Assembly (NCBI RefSeq): GCF_020731285.1
Contig: NZ_JAJFOW010000002.1
Span: 124,001 to 188,000, forward strand
Length of the DNA stretch: 64,000 nt
Origin: Cohnella baijiui
GTDB taxonomy: Bacteria; Bacillota; Bacilli; Paenibacillales; Paenibacillaceae
Reading direction: 5' to 3'
Both the position numbers and the translations under genes were made by a program. The notes beneath the pieces were generated by a model. It was not told the DNA's origin, made no database searches, and saw only the letters and a program-made list of their open reading frames with translations. Of this stretch, positions 26,330-34,345 are shown piece after piece. Every line of letters starts with the position of its first letter. Position 1 is the stretch's first letter.

Positions 26330-27679
26330 CTACCAGCCGACCCTGACGATCAGTCCCTTCGGATCGCCGACCTCGAGATACGAAGCTTGCCCGTTGACGT
26401 CGTCATAAGCAAAGCCGTACGCCAGGCGGTCGATTCCGTGATCGTGCCAGAACTTGGCGTAGTAGTTGGCCGGCGCCGCCTGGTAGTAGGCAGCGACGTT
26501 GTTCCAGTTCGAGCTGGTATACACATGGCGGTTGATCGCGGCGCATACGGACGCGTCGGTGACGCTGTTGTCGCAGCGCAGGATGTCTTGGGTGTTGTAG
26601 CCGGAATACCCGGCGAAGTAGTTGGCGTTGGCGCCGCCCGCGGCGAACGAGCCGTGGATCGGGGCCACGATGCGGTAAGGCGCCTGCACCGTTCCGAGCG
26701 ATTTGAACGCTTGCGGGACTTCGTTCGCGTAAGCCGAAAACAGTCCTGAGCGCGTCTCGGACTCGGGCTCTCCGACGGTTCGGTCGTAATTGCCGGCCCT
26801 ATTGACGAGCCGGTGCTGGATCGGGAAGCCGAACGCGTCGACGCGCGTCGTATTTCCGTGATAGCCCGCGTTGTCCACGGTGAATTCGACAAAGTCGAAA
26901 TAGACGTTGAGATTCGGATCGGTGGGATTGTTGATGTCGGGACCGGCGAAGCCGTCGTTGAACGTTTTGATGTAGCACGGCGATCCGACGCACAAGAACA
27001 GCCGTCCCGCGGTGATCTTCGGCAGATTGACCCAACTGGCGTCGCTGATTTTGTGGTAGATATTCGCGTAGTTCTGGCCGTTCTTCGTCAGATGGCCGGC
27101 CGCGTCGTTCAACGCCGTCGAGATCGCGATCAGATTGCCGTTCAGGTCCAGATAGCTCCAGGCGTTGTTCGCCGGATTGATGCCGATGACGCCCCAGTAG
27201 ATCTGCCCGTCGGCGTAAGCGCCTTTCGTGCCGTTCATTACCTTGAGCGACAAGGCGCCGCTGCCGGTCGGCATCGGGATCGAGGAAGCCGGGATGGAGC
27301 CGATGCCGGTTCCCGGATTCCCGCCGCCGCTCCCGATCGTGTAGGAGAAGGTCGGCGTATCGTAGGCGGGCGTACCGTTGTTGTAGGTAAAGGAGTAGGT
27401 TAGCACTTGGCCGGAAGCGACGCCCGTCACTTGCTTTTCGTAGCGGGCAAGCCCCGAATTGTAGCTCATGCGGAAGTTCTGTTGGGTGCCTCCGTTCAGC
27501 TGATAGTGAACGTCGACCCACGATGTGTTGACGGAGGAAGCGAACCAGATCGTCGCCGTGGAACCCGAGACGGCGATGCCTTGGGTATAATCGGCGGCGG
27601 AGACGCGAGCGGAATACATCGGAAAGCCGACGGCCAATACCAGCGCGAAAAGCAGCCATAACGTTCTTCTTCTCATCAT
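26330..27679 (-). CDS. Secreted GH64 endo-beta-1,3-glucanase with CBM56
   Basis: 449 residues from ATG 27677-27679 (MMRRRTLW) behind GAGGAAGG. The signal peptide ends RVSAADYTQ. Residues about 25-115 (GSTATIWFASSVNTSWVDVH, YQLNGGTQQNFRM) match CBM56, a beta-1,3-glucan-binding module. After a Gly-rich linker the catalytic domain follows (about 130-449), with ITAGRLFLCVGSPCYIKTFN, NVYFDFVEFTVDN, RVDAFGFPIQHRL and the end ASYLEVGDPKGLIVRVGW, characteristic of GH64 laminaripentaose-producing glucanases. It has no SLH domains and is probably released. It shares the LacI-type operator with the GH16 gene. Confidence 0.9.
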   Translation of the reverse strand: MMRRRTLWLLFALVLAVGFPMYSARVSAADYTQGIAVSGSTATIWFASSVNTSWVDVHYQLNGGTQQNFRMSYNSGLARYEKQVTGVASGQVLTYSFTYNNGTPAYDTPTFSYTIGSGGGNPGTGIGSIPASSIPMPTGSGALSLKVMNGTKGAYADGQIYWGVIGINPANNAWSYLDLNGNLIAISTALNDAAGHLTKNGQNYANIYHKISDASWVNLPKITAGRLFLCVGSPCYIKTFNDGFAGPDINNPTDPNLNVYFDFVEFTVDNAGYHGNTTRVDAFGFPIQHRLVNRAGNYDRTVGEPESETRSGLFSAYANEVPQAFKSLGTVQAPYRIVAPIHGSFAAGGANANYFAGYSGYNTQDILRCDNSVTDASVCAAINRHVYTSSNWNNVAAYYQAAPANYYAKFWHDHGIDRLAYGFAYDDVNGQASYLEVGDPKGLIVRVGW

Positions 27680-27817
27680 TCGCACCTTCCTCAGAATGAT
27701 CGAATCGTCATGCGGCATGCCTAGCAGACTCGTCTACATCCTCGCCTGTCTCCAGAACATTTCGGCCATGAACCACCTTCTTTCCCATCAGGCGGCTTGC
27801 GCCCGATTCGGTAAAAT

Positions 27818-27833
27818 TGTCTCACGTGGGACA
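27818..27833. promoter_or_regulatory. LacI-type operator of the GH64 gene
   Basis: TGTCTCACGTGGGACA differs at one base from the perfect palindrome at 26184-26199. It starts 11 bp downstream of the -10 at 27845-27850, so a bound repressor would sit on the transcription start. Confidence 0.8.
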
Positions 27834-27844
27834 TTATCGATTCG

Positions 27845-27874
27845 AATATAAGCCGTCGACCTAAGCGCTGTCAA
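27845..27874 (-). promoter_or_regulatory. Sigma-A promoter of the GH64 gene
   Basis: On the minus strand TTGACA (27869-27874) and TATATT (27845-27850) are 18 bp apart. The promoter starts only a few bases after the stop of the LacI gene. Confidence 0.75.
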
Positions 27875-27877
27875 CGG

Positions 27878-28930
27878 CTAATCTTGACGAATCGTGTCGT
27901 GTCGGCGGGCTGGCGCGCAGGACGCCCTTTGTACGAGCTCCGCGACGAAGCCGGCATGCGGCATCCGCCCCTCCTCCCATCCCTCGAGCCTCCCGATCAG
28001 CCCGTCGGCCGTGTTGACCGCCATCTCCACGCGCGGCACCTTCATCGTCGTGAGAGGCGGATGGGTATAAGCCGAGATGAGAAGATCGTCGAACCCGACG
28101 ACGGATATCGTTTCCGGCACGGGAATTCCGCGCCGCGCCAACGCCTTCAGCACGCCGTAGGCCATCAGATCGTTGCAGCAGAACACCGCCTCGGGCAGCC
28201 GGTCTTCGGCCAGCCACCGTGCCACGGCCCGCTCGCCGTCCGCTTCCGTGAATTGCCCGTAATGAATGCGGTCCTCCGCGAGCGGCACGCCTCTTTCGCA
28301 CAGCGCGTCCGCAAAGCCGAGGAAGCGCGCATGAGCGGTATGGTTGTCCATGTTGCCCGTCACGATGCCGATGCGCCGATGGCCGAGCTCCGCCAAATAG
28401 TTCGCGACTTCGCCCGCGCTGCGGTAATTGTCCAAACGCGGGATCGGTACGTCCGACCGCCCGACGGGGAAAAAGCCTTCGTCGAAAACGCCGACCTCGC
28501 AGCCGGCATCCCGCAGCCGCTCGACCGCCTCCCGCATGTCCGACCAACTGACGATAAAGCCGCCGTCGATGCTCTTTTGCCGGTACATGCTGAACATCGG
28601 GGACAGGTCGGCCACGTCCAGCATCGCCACCAGCGTATGGTAGCCGAGATCCGCGCAGCGGCTGACCAACGCGCCGATCACGGCGCCGAAGAACAGATCG
28701 TCCGTATGGAGCGTATAGCGGCTTGCATCCTGAACGACGAACAGTCCGACCGTATGCGACTTGCGCGCCGACAGCTTGCGGGCCGACGCGTTCGGCTCGT
28801 ACTTGTGCTGCTCCATGACGCGCAGCACCTTCTCGCGGGTTTCCGGCTTGACGTTGGGAGCCTGCGTAAGCACGCGCTGTACCGTTTTGCGGGATACGCC
28901 GGCAAGCCTGGCGATATCGTAGCTATCCAT
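27878..28930 (-). CDS. LacI-family transcriptional regulator of the glucanase genes
   Basis: 350 residues from ATG 28928-28930 (MDSYDIARLAGVS) with AGGGG upstream; a TTG two codons earlier is less well placed. Residues 3-50 are the LacI helix-turn-helix and hinge (YDIARLAGVSRKTVQRVL through YEPNASARKLSARKS). The rest is the periplasmic-binding-protein-like effector domain with LAELGHRRIGIVTG, VFCCNDLMAYGVLKAL and TISVVGFDDLLISAYTHPPL. The two CACGTG-centred palindromes upstream of the adjacent glucanase genes are its probable operators; a beta-glucan oligosaccharide would be the inducer. No copy of the palindrome is seen before its own start. Confidence 0.9.
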   Translation of the reverse strand: MDSYDIARLAGVSRKTVQRVLTQAPNVKPETREKVLRVMEQHKYEPNASARKLSARKSHTVGLFVVQDASRYTLHTDDLFFGAVIGALVSRCADLGYHTLVAMLDVADLSPMFSMYRQKSIDGGFIVSWSDMREAVERLRDAGCEVGVFDEGFFPVGRSDVPIPRLDNYRSAGEVANYLAELGHRRIGIVTGNMDNHTAHARFLGFADALCERGVPLAEDRIHYGQFTEADGERAVARWLAEDRLPEAVFCCNDLMAYGVLKALARRGIPVPETISVVGFDDLLISAYTHPPLTTMKVPRVEMAVNTADGLIGRLEGWEEGRMPHAGFVAELVQRASCAPARRHDTIRQD

Positions 28931-29035
28931 AGCCAACCCCTATCGAGCCGAGTTTTCCAATCATCCCAAGTCTAGTCGAAGGCCTTCGAGGGGTCAAGAC
29001 GGACGGGATGCAGCAATGAACATCAGTCGTTCTCG

Positions 29036-30982
29036 TCAGCCGCGAAGCAGCCGCAGTCCGTTTAAAATCACGAGAATGGTGCTCCCCTCGTGCCCGACCA
29101 CGCCCAGCGGCAGGGCGATTCCCGTGACGAAATTCGCCGCGATGAGGCATGCGATGACCGCCACGGCGAAGCTGACGTTTTGCTTGACGATCGTCCGTGT
29201 CCGCCTGCCCAGCGCGATGGCGCCGGCGATGCGCTCGATGCCGTCGTTCATAAGCACGAGGTCGGCGGTCTCCAGGGCGGCGTCGCTCCCGGCGCCCCCC
29301 ATCGCGATGCCGACGGAGGCCGTCGCCAACGCAGGCGTGTCGTTCACCCCGTCGCCGACCATCGCGACCGGTCCGTAGACCCGGCGCAAGTCCTTCAGCA
29401 CGTTCACCTTATCCTGGGGCAGCAGTTCGGAATACACGAGCCCAATGCCGGCTTCCTTCGCGATCGCCCGCGCGGTCCGCTCCTGATCCCCGGTCAGCAT
29501 CGCAACCTCCGCGCCCATGTTGCGGATGGCGGCGACGGCCAGCTTCGCCTGCTCCCGGACGGTGTCCTGAAGCGCGACGACACCTACCGCAGTCTGGCCG
29601 CGGCGAATGACCGTCACCGTTTTCCCCTGCCGCTCAAGCCGGTCTATGACCGACTGGACTTCCTCGGTCCACCGCTCCCCGCGCTGGGCCGCCGGCTTTC
29701 CGATCTCCCAGCTTTCTCCTCTCCAAGTCGCCCGGATCCCCCATCCTGTTAGCGCTTCGAAGGACGTCGGCCGCTCCGGCTTGAGCCCTTGGGCTTCCGC
29801 CCGAAGCACGATGGCCTTGGCAAGCGGATGCTCGGATAACGACTCGACCGAAGCCGCCGCCAGCAGCAGCTCGGTCTCGGTCATTCCTTCGAAAGCCGCG
29901 AGATCGGTCACGACGGGACGGCCGTTCGTAAGCGTTCCCGTCTTGTCGAAGGCGACGACGCGAACCCGGGCCAAGTTTTCGAGATGCGCCCCGCCTTTGA
30001 AGAGCAAGCCTTTGCGCGCGCTGTTGGAAATGGCGGACAGCATCGCCGGCATGATCGAGGCGACCAGGGCGCAAGGCGAAGCGACGACGAGGAACACCAT
30101 CGCTTTGTACAGCGTCTCGGACCAGGTCCATCCGAACAACGGCGGCGGCAGCAGAATGAGCAGCAGCGTCGCCGACAGGATGGCTCTCGCGTAGAGACGC
30201 TCGAACCGCTCGATGAACATTTGGGATGCCGGCTTCTCGCTTTGCGCCTCCTGGACGAGGCGGATGATCCGCGCAACGAGGGTCGATTCGCTGGGCTGCG
30301 TCACTTCGACGAACAGCGCCCCTTGGCCGTTCACCGTGCCGGCGAACACTTCGTCGCCAACCGATCGGTCCACCGGGACGGATTCCCCCGTGATCGAAGC
30401 TTGGTTCACGGCCGAGGCGCCCTCCCGGACGACGCCGTCGGCCGGGATGCGTTCGCCCGGCCGAACCAGCACTAGGTCGCCCACGGAGAGCTGTTCGACG
30501 GGCACGACCGTCTCTTCGCCGTCCCGGCAGCGGACCGCCGTCTCCGGCTTCACGTTCATGAGCGAGGACAAATCCCGGCGGCTGCGCTCCATCGTATAGC
30601 TTTCCAAGGCGCCGCTGACGGAAAAGATGAAGATCAGGAGCGCCCCTTCCGACCAATAGCCGATGCTCGCCGCGCCCAGCGCGGCTACGATCATAAGCAG
30701 ATTCACATCCAAATCCCGTTCCGCGAACAGCGTATGCAGCCCTTCCTTCGCCTTCACAAAGCCGCCCACCGCAAACGCCAGCAAATAGACGGCGACCGAC
30801 CAGCCGTGGTTCGCATGGCCTAGCCCCCAGGCGACGACCATCAGCGCGCCGCTTGCCAAAGCTGCGGCCCCCTCGCCGTATTGCGCGATCAGGCGCGCCG
30901 AGCGGGGTTTGCCGGCCGCCGGATGACCGGCCGCACGCTCGCGCGCCAATCCTTCCGCCGGGCCCATGGAAAATGCGTTCAT
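29036..30982 (-). CDS. P1B-4-type metal-efflux ATPase (PfeT/ZosA-like)
   Basis: 648 residues from ATG 30980-30982, chosen because AAGGAG stands ten bases upstream; a GTG three codons earlier overlaps it. There is no N-terminal metal-binding domain. Key motifs are TGES in the actuator domain, SPC in the metal-binding helix (about 301), DKTGTLT (about 344), SEHPLAKAI, GDGVND (about 541) and HEGST near the C-terminus (about 629). SPC with HEGxT marks the P1B-4 class, which exports Fe(II), Co(II) or Zn(II). Fur-like and PerR-like boxes lie in its leader, and B. subtilis PfeT, an Fe(II) exporter, answers to both regulators. Iron is therefore the favoured substrate. Confidence 0.88.
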   Translation of the reverse strand: MNAFSMGPAEGLARERAAGHPAAGKPRSARLIAQYGEGAAALASGALMVVAWGLGHANHGWSVAVYLLAFAVGGFVKAKEGLHTLFAERDLDVNLLMIVAALGAASIGYWSEGALLIFIFSVSGALESYTMERSRRDLSSLMNVKPETAVRCRDGEETVVPVEQLSVGDLVLVRPGERIPADGVVREGASAVNQASITGESVPVDRSVGDEVFAGTVNGQGALFVEVTQPSESTLVARIIRLVQEAQSEKPASQMFIERFERLYARAILSATLLLILLPPPLFGWTWSETLYKAMVFLVVASPCALVASIMPAMLSAISNSARKGLLFKGGAHLENLARVRVVAFDKTGTLTNGRPVVTDLAAFEGMTETELLLAAASVESLSEHPLAKAIVLRAEAQGLKPERPTSFEALTGWGIRATWRGESWEIGKPAAQRGERWTEEVQSVIDRLERQGKTVTVIRRGQTAVGVVALQDTVREQAKLAVAAIRNMGAEVAMLTGDQERTARAIAKEAGIGLVYSELLPQDKVNVLKDLRRVYGPVAMVGDGVNDTPALATASVGIAMGGAGSDAALETADLVLMNDGIERIAGAIALGRRTRTIVKQNVSFAVAVIACLIAANFVTGIALPLGVVGHEGSTILVILNGLRLLRG

Positions 30983-31004
30983 ACAGGTCACGCTCCTTAT
31001 TCAT

Positions 31005-31019
31005 TGAGAATGATTTGCA
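31005..31019 (-). promoter_or_regulatory. Fur-box-like site near the ATPase start
   Basis: TGAGAAT-G-ATTTGCA (plus strand) agrees with the 7-1-7 Fur box TGATAATNATTATCA at 11 of 14 positions. It lies about 23 bp upstream of the ATG of the metal ATPase. Confidence 0.5.
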
Positions 31020-31038
31020 TTTTTACTGCCCTTAAAAT

Positions 31039-31074
31039 GGCACATGCTGCCCCCGAGACGGGAGCAGCATGCGA
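31039..31074 (-). other. Hairpin in the ATPase 5' leader
   Basis: GCACATGCTGC and GCAGCATGCG arms with an inner CCCG/CGGG stem form a strong hairpin between the candidate -10 (31120-31125) and the gene. No T-tract follows on either strand. Role unknown. Confidence 0.5.
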
Positions 31075-31119
31075 AACGAGCGCGAACTCGTTTAAGTCGT
31101 ATTCAATTGTTTTTTCTCT

Positions 31120-31135
31120 ATTATAAGAATTATTC
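31120..31135 (-). promoter_or_regulatory. TATAAT -10 overlapped by a PerR/Fur-like box
   Basis: On the minus strand a perfect TATAAT (31120-31125) is overlapped by a site reading TTATAAG-A-ATTATTC on the plus strand (31121-31135), 11 of 14 matches to the PerR box. No good -35 is present. It could be the promoter of the ATPase gene, giving a leader of about 125 bases. Confidence 0.45.
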
Positions 31136-31139
31136 TAAT

Positions 31140-31420
31140 GTAGAGGCTCGAAAAAGTAAAGTGTTCTTTTGCAGAACCGAGCCTCATTGCACGAACTACC
31201 CCCGTCATTGTTTGGAACATTTCTACGCTACGGTTGTCACAGCGCTTAATCGGCCCAAAAATCGGAGATTTTCTTTCTAACGATTGTATGCGCGCTTATT
31301 TGGACGAAACCGCCCCTCATCTTACGAAAAAACGGGAAACAGGTTCGCTGGCAATTGTTACATGTTGCAATTCCCATTTTTACCTAAATAGCTGAAATAG
31401 CGCGTCTAAGATGGGTATGG
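31140..31420. other. AT-rich gene-free stretch
   Basis: No frame with a ribosome binding site is present. GAGGCTCG (31142-31149) can pair with CGAGCCTC beyond an inner GTTC/GAAC stem, giving one imperfect hairpin. Nothing else was recognised. The base composition is clearly lower in GC than the flanking operons. Confidence 0.4.
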
Positions 31421-31434
31421 TAAGCTTAGAAAAG

Positions 31435-31552
31435 AAAAAAGAAGTCGGCGACGTCATCACCGACTTTCGCACAACTGCATTGCTGGGATTACCCTAGCGG
31501 CCTGAAAATAACCCGTTACAGTGGCGACAACCTGGGCGGGTTATTTCGTTTT
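31435..31552. ncRNA. Two-hairpin structured element, possible remnant of a holin-like type I toxin-antitoxin locus
   Basis: On the minus strand AAGTCGG and CCGACTT (31442-31466) form a hairpin followed by CTTTTTT. On the plus strand AAATAACCCG (31506-31515) and CGGGTTATTT (31537-31546) form a 10-bp stem followed by CGTTTT. Between them lies a GC-balanced linker containing CTAGGGTAATCCC on the minus strand. Paired opposing terminators with such a linker are, from memory, typical of the 3' part of holin-like type I toxin genes in Bacillales. No toxin reading frame survives upstream on the minus strand, where the nucleotidyltransferase gene begins. Confidence 0.4.
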
Positions 31553-31600
31553 AGGCAGGTTCCCGGCAGCTGAAATACTTGAGTTTTAGAGGAGGATGCC

Positions 31601-32635
31601 ATGAAGGTTAGGGATGCACGGGCAGCGGCAGTCGATTGGGTGGCAAGCCGCATCAGCCGAGAAGCAGGATACATGGGGGCGTACTTCAGCGGCTCGACGG
31701 TAGGGCTACCGGACGACACGGAGATGTCCGCCGGATCCGATATCGATGTCATGGTCGTGCTGGACCGGAAGGACCTTCCGCTCAAACCGGGGAAATTGAT
31801 CCATTTGGGCGTGCTCGTCGAGATCTCCTATCTATCCCGGCACCAGCTTTCTTCAACCGAGGACGTTCTGACATCTTATCATCTTGCCGGCAGCTTCCGG
31901 ACGGACACGATCATTAATGATCCCACGGGATATCTTCGAAGGGTGCAACAGGAGGTATCCCGTCATTTTGCGGAACGGGTATGGGTACGCCGTCGCTGCG
32001 AAAACGTGCTGCAGTCGATCGAGCGGGGGCTGGGGTCCCTCGATCCCTCCGCGCCGTGGCACGATCTGGTTACATCATGGCTTTTCCCGACGGGCGTAAC
32101 GACTCACCTCCTCCTGGTTGCTGCGCTTCGTAATCCGACGGTTCGAAAACGTTATCTAGCTGCACACCAAGTCCTTCAGGCGTATGGGCGCACGAACGAA
32201 TATCCGCACCTGCTGAAGCTGCTCGGATGCGCGGGCTTAAGTCCCGAGCGTGTCGAAGTGCATCTAAATGCGCTTGCCAGTACCTTCGATACAGCGTCAG
32301 CCGTTGCAAAAACGCCGTTCTTCTTCAGCTCCGACATTACGGCAGCGGCAAGGCCGATCGTCATTGACGGGAGCCGGGAGCTGATACGATCGGGCTGTCA
32401 CCGCGAAGCCATCTTCTGGATGGTGGCGACTTTCGCAAGGTGCCACAAAATTCTCGCTGCGGATGCCCCGGAGCTGCAGCTCGTGTACGCGCCTTCCTTT
32501 GACGAATTGGTTGCCGATCTTGGCATTCGGTCGTGGGACGACATTCGGCAACGAGCTAAAGATGTCAGCGATTTCCTTCCCTATCTTTGTGAAGTCGCAG
32601 AGGAAATTTTGCTGACTAACCCGGAGGTTGTATAG
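31601..32635 (+). CDS. Nucleotidyltransferase-domain protein
   Basis: 344 residues from ATG 31601 with GAGGAGG upstream. The N-terminus has the polymerase-beta-like nucleotidyltransferase signature: FSGSTVG (about 29-35), then, after a short insertion, SAGSDIDVMVVLD (about 43-55) with the two catalytic Asp, and later VLVEISYLS supplying a third acidic residue. The C-terminal 200 residues are helical, resembling the extra domain of kanamycin or streptomycin nucleotidyltransferases, but no specific family is recognised. It lies at the edge of the resistance-type segment with an MFS exporter and another nucleotidyltransferase, so drug modification is possible but not shown. Confidence 0.8.
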   Translation: MKVRDARAAAVDWVASRISREAGYMGAYFSGSTVGLPDDTEMSAGSDIDVMVVLDRKDLPLKPGKLIHLGVLVEISYLSRHQLSSTEDVLTSYHLAGSFRTDTIINDPTGYLRRVQQEVSRHFAERVWVRRRCENVLQSIERGLGSLDPSAPWHDLVTSWLFPTGVTTHLLLVAALRNPTVRKRYLAAHQVLQAYGRTNEYPHLLKLLGCAGLSPERVEVHLNALASTFDTASAVAKTPFFFSSDITAAARPIVIDGSRELIRSGCHREAIFWMVATFARCHKILAADAPELQLVYAPSFDELVADLGIRSWDDIRQRAKDVSDFLPYLCEVAEEILLTNPEVV

Positions 32636-32717
32636 CGTCTGTGCGAGATACGCATGAGGAATTGACGCCTGAAAGAGCGTATGCTAGAATCTCTGAGATT
32701 AAGGAAGGGTGCTGAAC

Positions 32718-32837
32718 GTGTTATATATTCGATACGTTAAACTTGTGCGAAAAGTTTGCTCCGTGCAATTGTACGCGATGAAGCGTTGCATGGAGCTTAA
32801 TCAAGGAGGCAGCAAGCTTCCTATATTCATCGGCTGA
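32718..32837 (+). CDS. Short leader ORF (39 residues) upstream of the MFS exporter
   Basis: GTG 32718 follows AAGGAAGGG at good spacing and the frame runs 39 codons to TGA 32835. The peptide starts MLYIRYVKLVRKVCSVQLYA and is rich in basic and aliphatic residues. The ORF spans two mutually exclusive hairpins (32758-32821), and three intrinsic terminators follow before the MFS gene. This is the layout of attenuation leaders where a drug-stalled ribosome changes mRNA folding, as upstream of erm or bmrCD genes. No similarity to a known leader peptide is claimed. Confidence 0.6.
   Translation: MLYIRYVKLVRKVCSVQLYAMKRCMELNQGGSKLPIFIG
32758..32821 (+). promoter_or_regulatory. Mutually exclusive hairpins inside the leader ORF
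   Basis: Hairpin A pairs GCTCCGTGCAA (32758-32768) with TTGCATGGAGC (32786-32796), one mismatch. Hairpin B pairs GGAGCTT (32792-32798) with AAGCTTCC (32814-32821), one bulge. Both use GGAGC, so only one can form. An AAGGAGG lies in the loop of hairpin B. Confidence 0.55.
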
Positions 32838-32844
32838 ATCGTCT

Positions 32845-32876
32845 TTAAAAAAGCGTGGAGTCTAACGCTTTTTTAA
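32845..32876 (+). terminator. Leader terminator 1
   Basis: TTAAAAAAGCGT (32845-32856) and ACGCTTTTTTAA (32865-32876) form a 12-bp stem around an 8-base loop, with the T-run inside the 3' arm. It starts 8 bases after the leader ORF stop. Confidence 0.75.
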
Positions 32877-32906
32877 GTATGACTATTTTGCTGATGAAAG
32901 AAGATC

Positions 32907-32943
32907 AAGGGCCATCGACAACGCTTTGTCGGTGGCCCTTTTT
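32907..32943 (+). terminator. Leader terminator 2
   Basis: AAGGGCCATCGACAA pairs with TTGTCGGTGGCCCTT (one mismatch) around a 4-base loop and runs into TTTTT. This is the strongest of the three terminators in the leader. Confidence 0.88.
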
Positions 32944-32981
32944 GCGTGCTTCGATTTCGACGAAATCGGATGAAACACGTC

Positions 32982-33027
32982 AAGCAGAGGGCCGGCGTCG
33001 TCAGTGACGCTTAATCCTCTGCTTTTT
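32982..33027 (+). terminator. Leader terminator 3
   Basis: AAGCAGAGG (32982-32990) pairs with CCTCTGCTT (33016-33024), with an inner GCGTC/GACGC stem, and is followed by TTT. It ends 40 bp before the MFS start codon. Confidence 0.75.
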
Positions 33028-33066
33028 CTATTTGGTCATTTTAGTCTACTTTAGGAGGTTTCTTTC

Positions 33067-34278
33067 ATGGATCGTATCAGCGATAATTGGAAAAAGAAAA
33101 TCAGTCTGTTTTTGGTCGCCCAAACCGTCTCCTTGTTCGGCTCTTCTTTGGTTCAGTACGCCATTATATGGTACATTACGCTTTCGACTTCATCCGGTGC
33201 GATGATGACGATTTCCACCCTTTGCGGCTTTCTTCCGCAAATCGCCATATCATGGTTTGCGGGCGTATGGATCGACCGCTTTGATCGAAAGAAAATGATG
33301 ATGCTGGCGGATGGAACGATTGCTTTCGTAACCTTGATTTTGGCGATCCTGTTTTTGTCGGGTTATAAAAGCGTCTGGTTGCTTTTTACTGCGCTACTCA
33401 TTCGTTCGGCAGGGACTGGAGTACAGACCCCTGCGGTTAACGCGCTGATTCCCCAGCTCGTTCCGAAGGATAAGCTGATGCGGATCAACGGAATAAATAG
33501 CAGCATCACATCGTTAACGATGCTTCTATCTCCCGCGGCAAGCGCGGTCATTCTTTCGATGGTCAGCATCGAAACGACGTTTTTTATCGATGTGTTCACG
33601 GCCGCCATCGGGATCAGCCTGATGTTCGCGATCCAAGTGCCGGCTTCCCTCCAGATCAAACCGCAATCTCAACTGCAAGGCATTCGAGAAGGATTCGGTT
33701 ATCTGAAAGAAAATGCCTATATCCAGCGGTTGCTCGTGTTTTTGGCGATCGTCATGATTTTAATCAGTCCGGCCGCTTTCCTAACTCCTTTAATGGTCAG
33801 CCGATCTTTTGGCCCGGAAGTGTGGAGACTCTCGGTAAACGAAATGACGTACAGCGCCGGAACCGCTGTCGGCGGGGTATTGGTTGCGTTATGGGGTGGT
33901 TTTCGCAATCGTATGAGCACCACTACGCTTGCATGCGCGTTATACGGTCTGCTGATGGTCGGTTTAGGTGTTGCCCCCTTATTTTCGCTTTATTTGCTGT
34001 TTAATTTTTTGATCGGAATCACAGGCCCTTATTTTAATGCACCTATTACGGTTTCCTTGCAGGAAAAAGTGGAGCCTTCCATGCATGGTCGGGTTTTCAG
34101 TCTGATTCAAATTGCGAATTCATGCTCATTGCCGTTAGGTATGGTTATCTTCGGGCCGCTGGCTGATCGGGTAGCGATCGAAAGCTTGCTCATGTACTCG
34201 GGGGTACTCGTGCTGATTTGCGCTTCTTATCGTTTTTTCCGAAAACAGCTGAAGAGCATGAACGAAGAAACTGACTGA
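33067..34278 (+). CDS. MFS drug exporter, macrolide-efflux (Mef-like) type
   Basis: 403 residues, ATG 33067 with TAGGAGG upstream. Twelve membrane segments are seen. The N-terminus WKKKISLFLVAQTVSLFGSS, QYAIIWYITLSTSSGAMMTI and the loop GVWIDRFDRKKMMMLADG (MFS motif A between segments 2 and 3) are characteristic of the Mef(A)/MFS_3 group of macrolide and related exporters. It pumps substrate out with proton entry. The gene sits behind a leader ORF and three terminators, suggesting drug-induced read-through, and is followed 67 bp later by an antibiotic-type nucleotidyltransferase. AT content is higher than in flanking operons, which supports acquisition. Drug range is not deducible. Confidence 0.88.
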   Translation: MDRISDNWKKKISLFLVAQTVSLFGSSLVQYAIIWYITLSTSSGAMMTISTLCGFLPQIAISWFAGVWIDRFDRKKMMMLADGTIAFVTLILAILFLSGYKSVWLLFTALLIRSAGTGVQTPAVNALIPQLVPKDKLMRINGINSSITSLTMLLSPAASAVILSMVSIETTFFIDVFTAAIGISLMFAIQVPASLQIKPQSQLQGIREGFGYLKENAYIQRLLVFLAIVMILISPAAFLTPLMVSRSFGPEVWRLSVNEMTYSAGTAVGGVLVALWGGFRNRMSTTTLACALYGLLMVGLGVAPLFSLYLLFNFLIGITGPYFNAPITVSLQEKVEPSMHGRVFSLIQIANSCSLPLGMVIFGPLADRVAIESLLMYSGVLVLICASYRFFRKQLKSMNEETD

Positions 34279-34345
34279 GGTTAATGCAACAACAAAGTCC
34301 TGAAGCCGGGATCATCTTCAAAATGAAAGCGAAGGAGTGGGTAAT

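Noticed and set aside
31421..31501. 26-codon ORF (MVSLEKKKEV start) as a leader peptide of the nucleotidyltransferase gene
   Set aside because: No ribosome binding site and its length is set by the hairpin sequence; the two-terminator relic explains it better.
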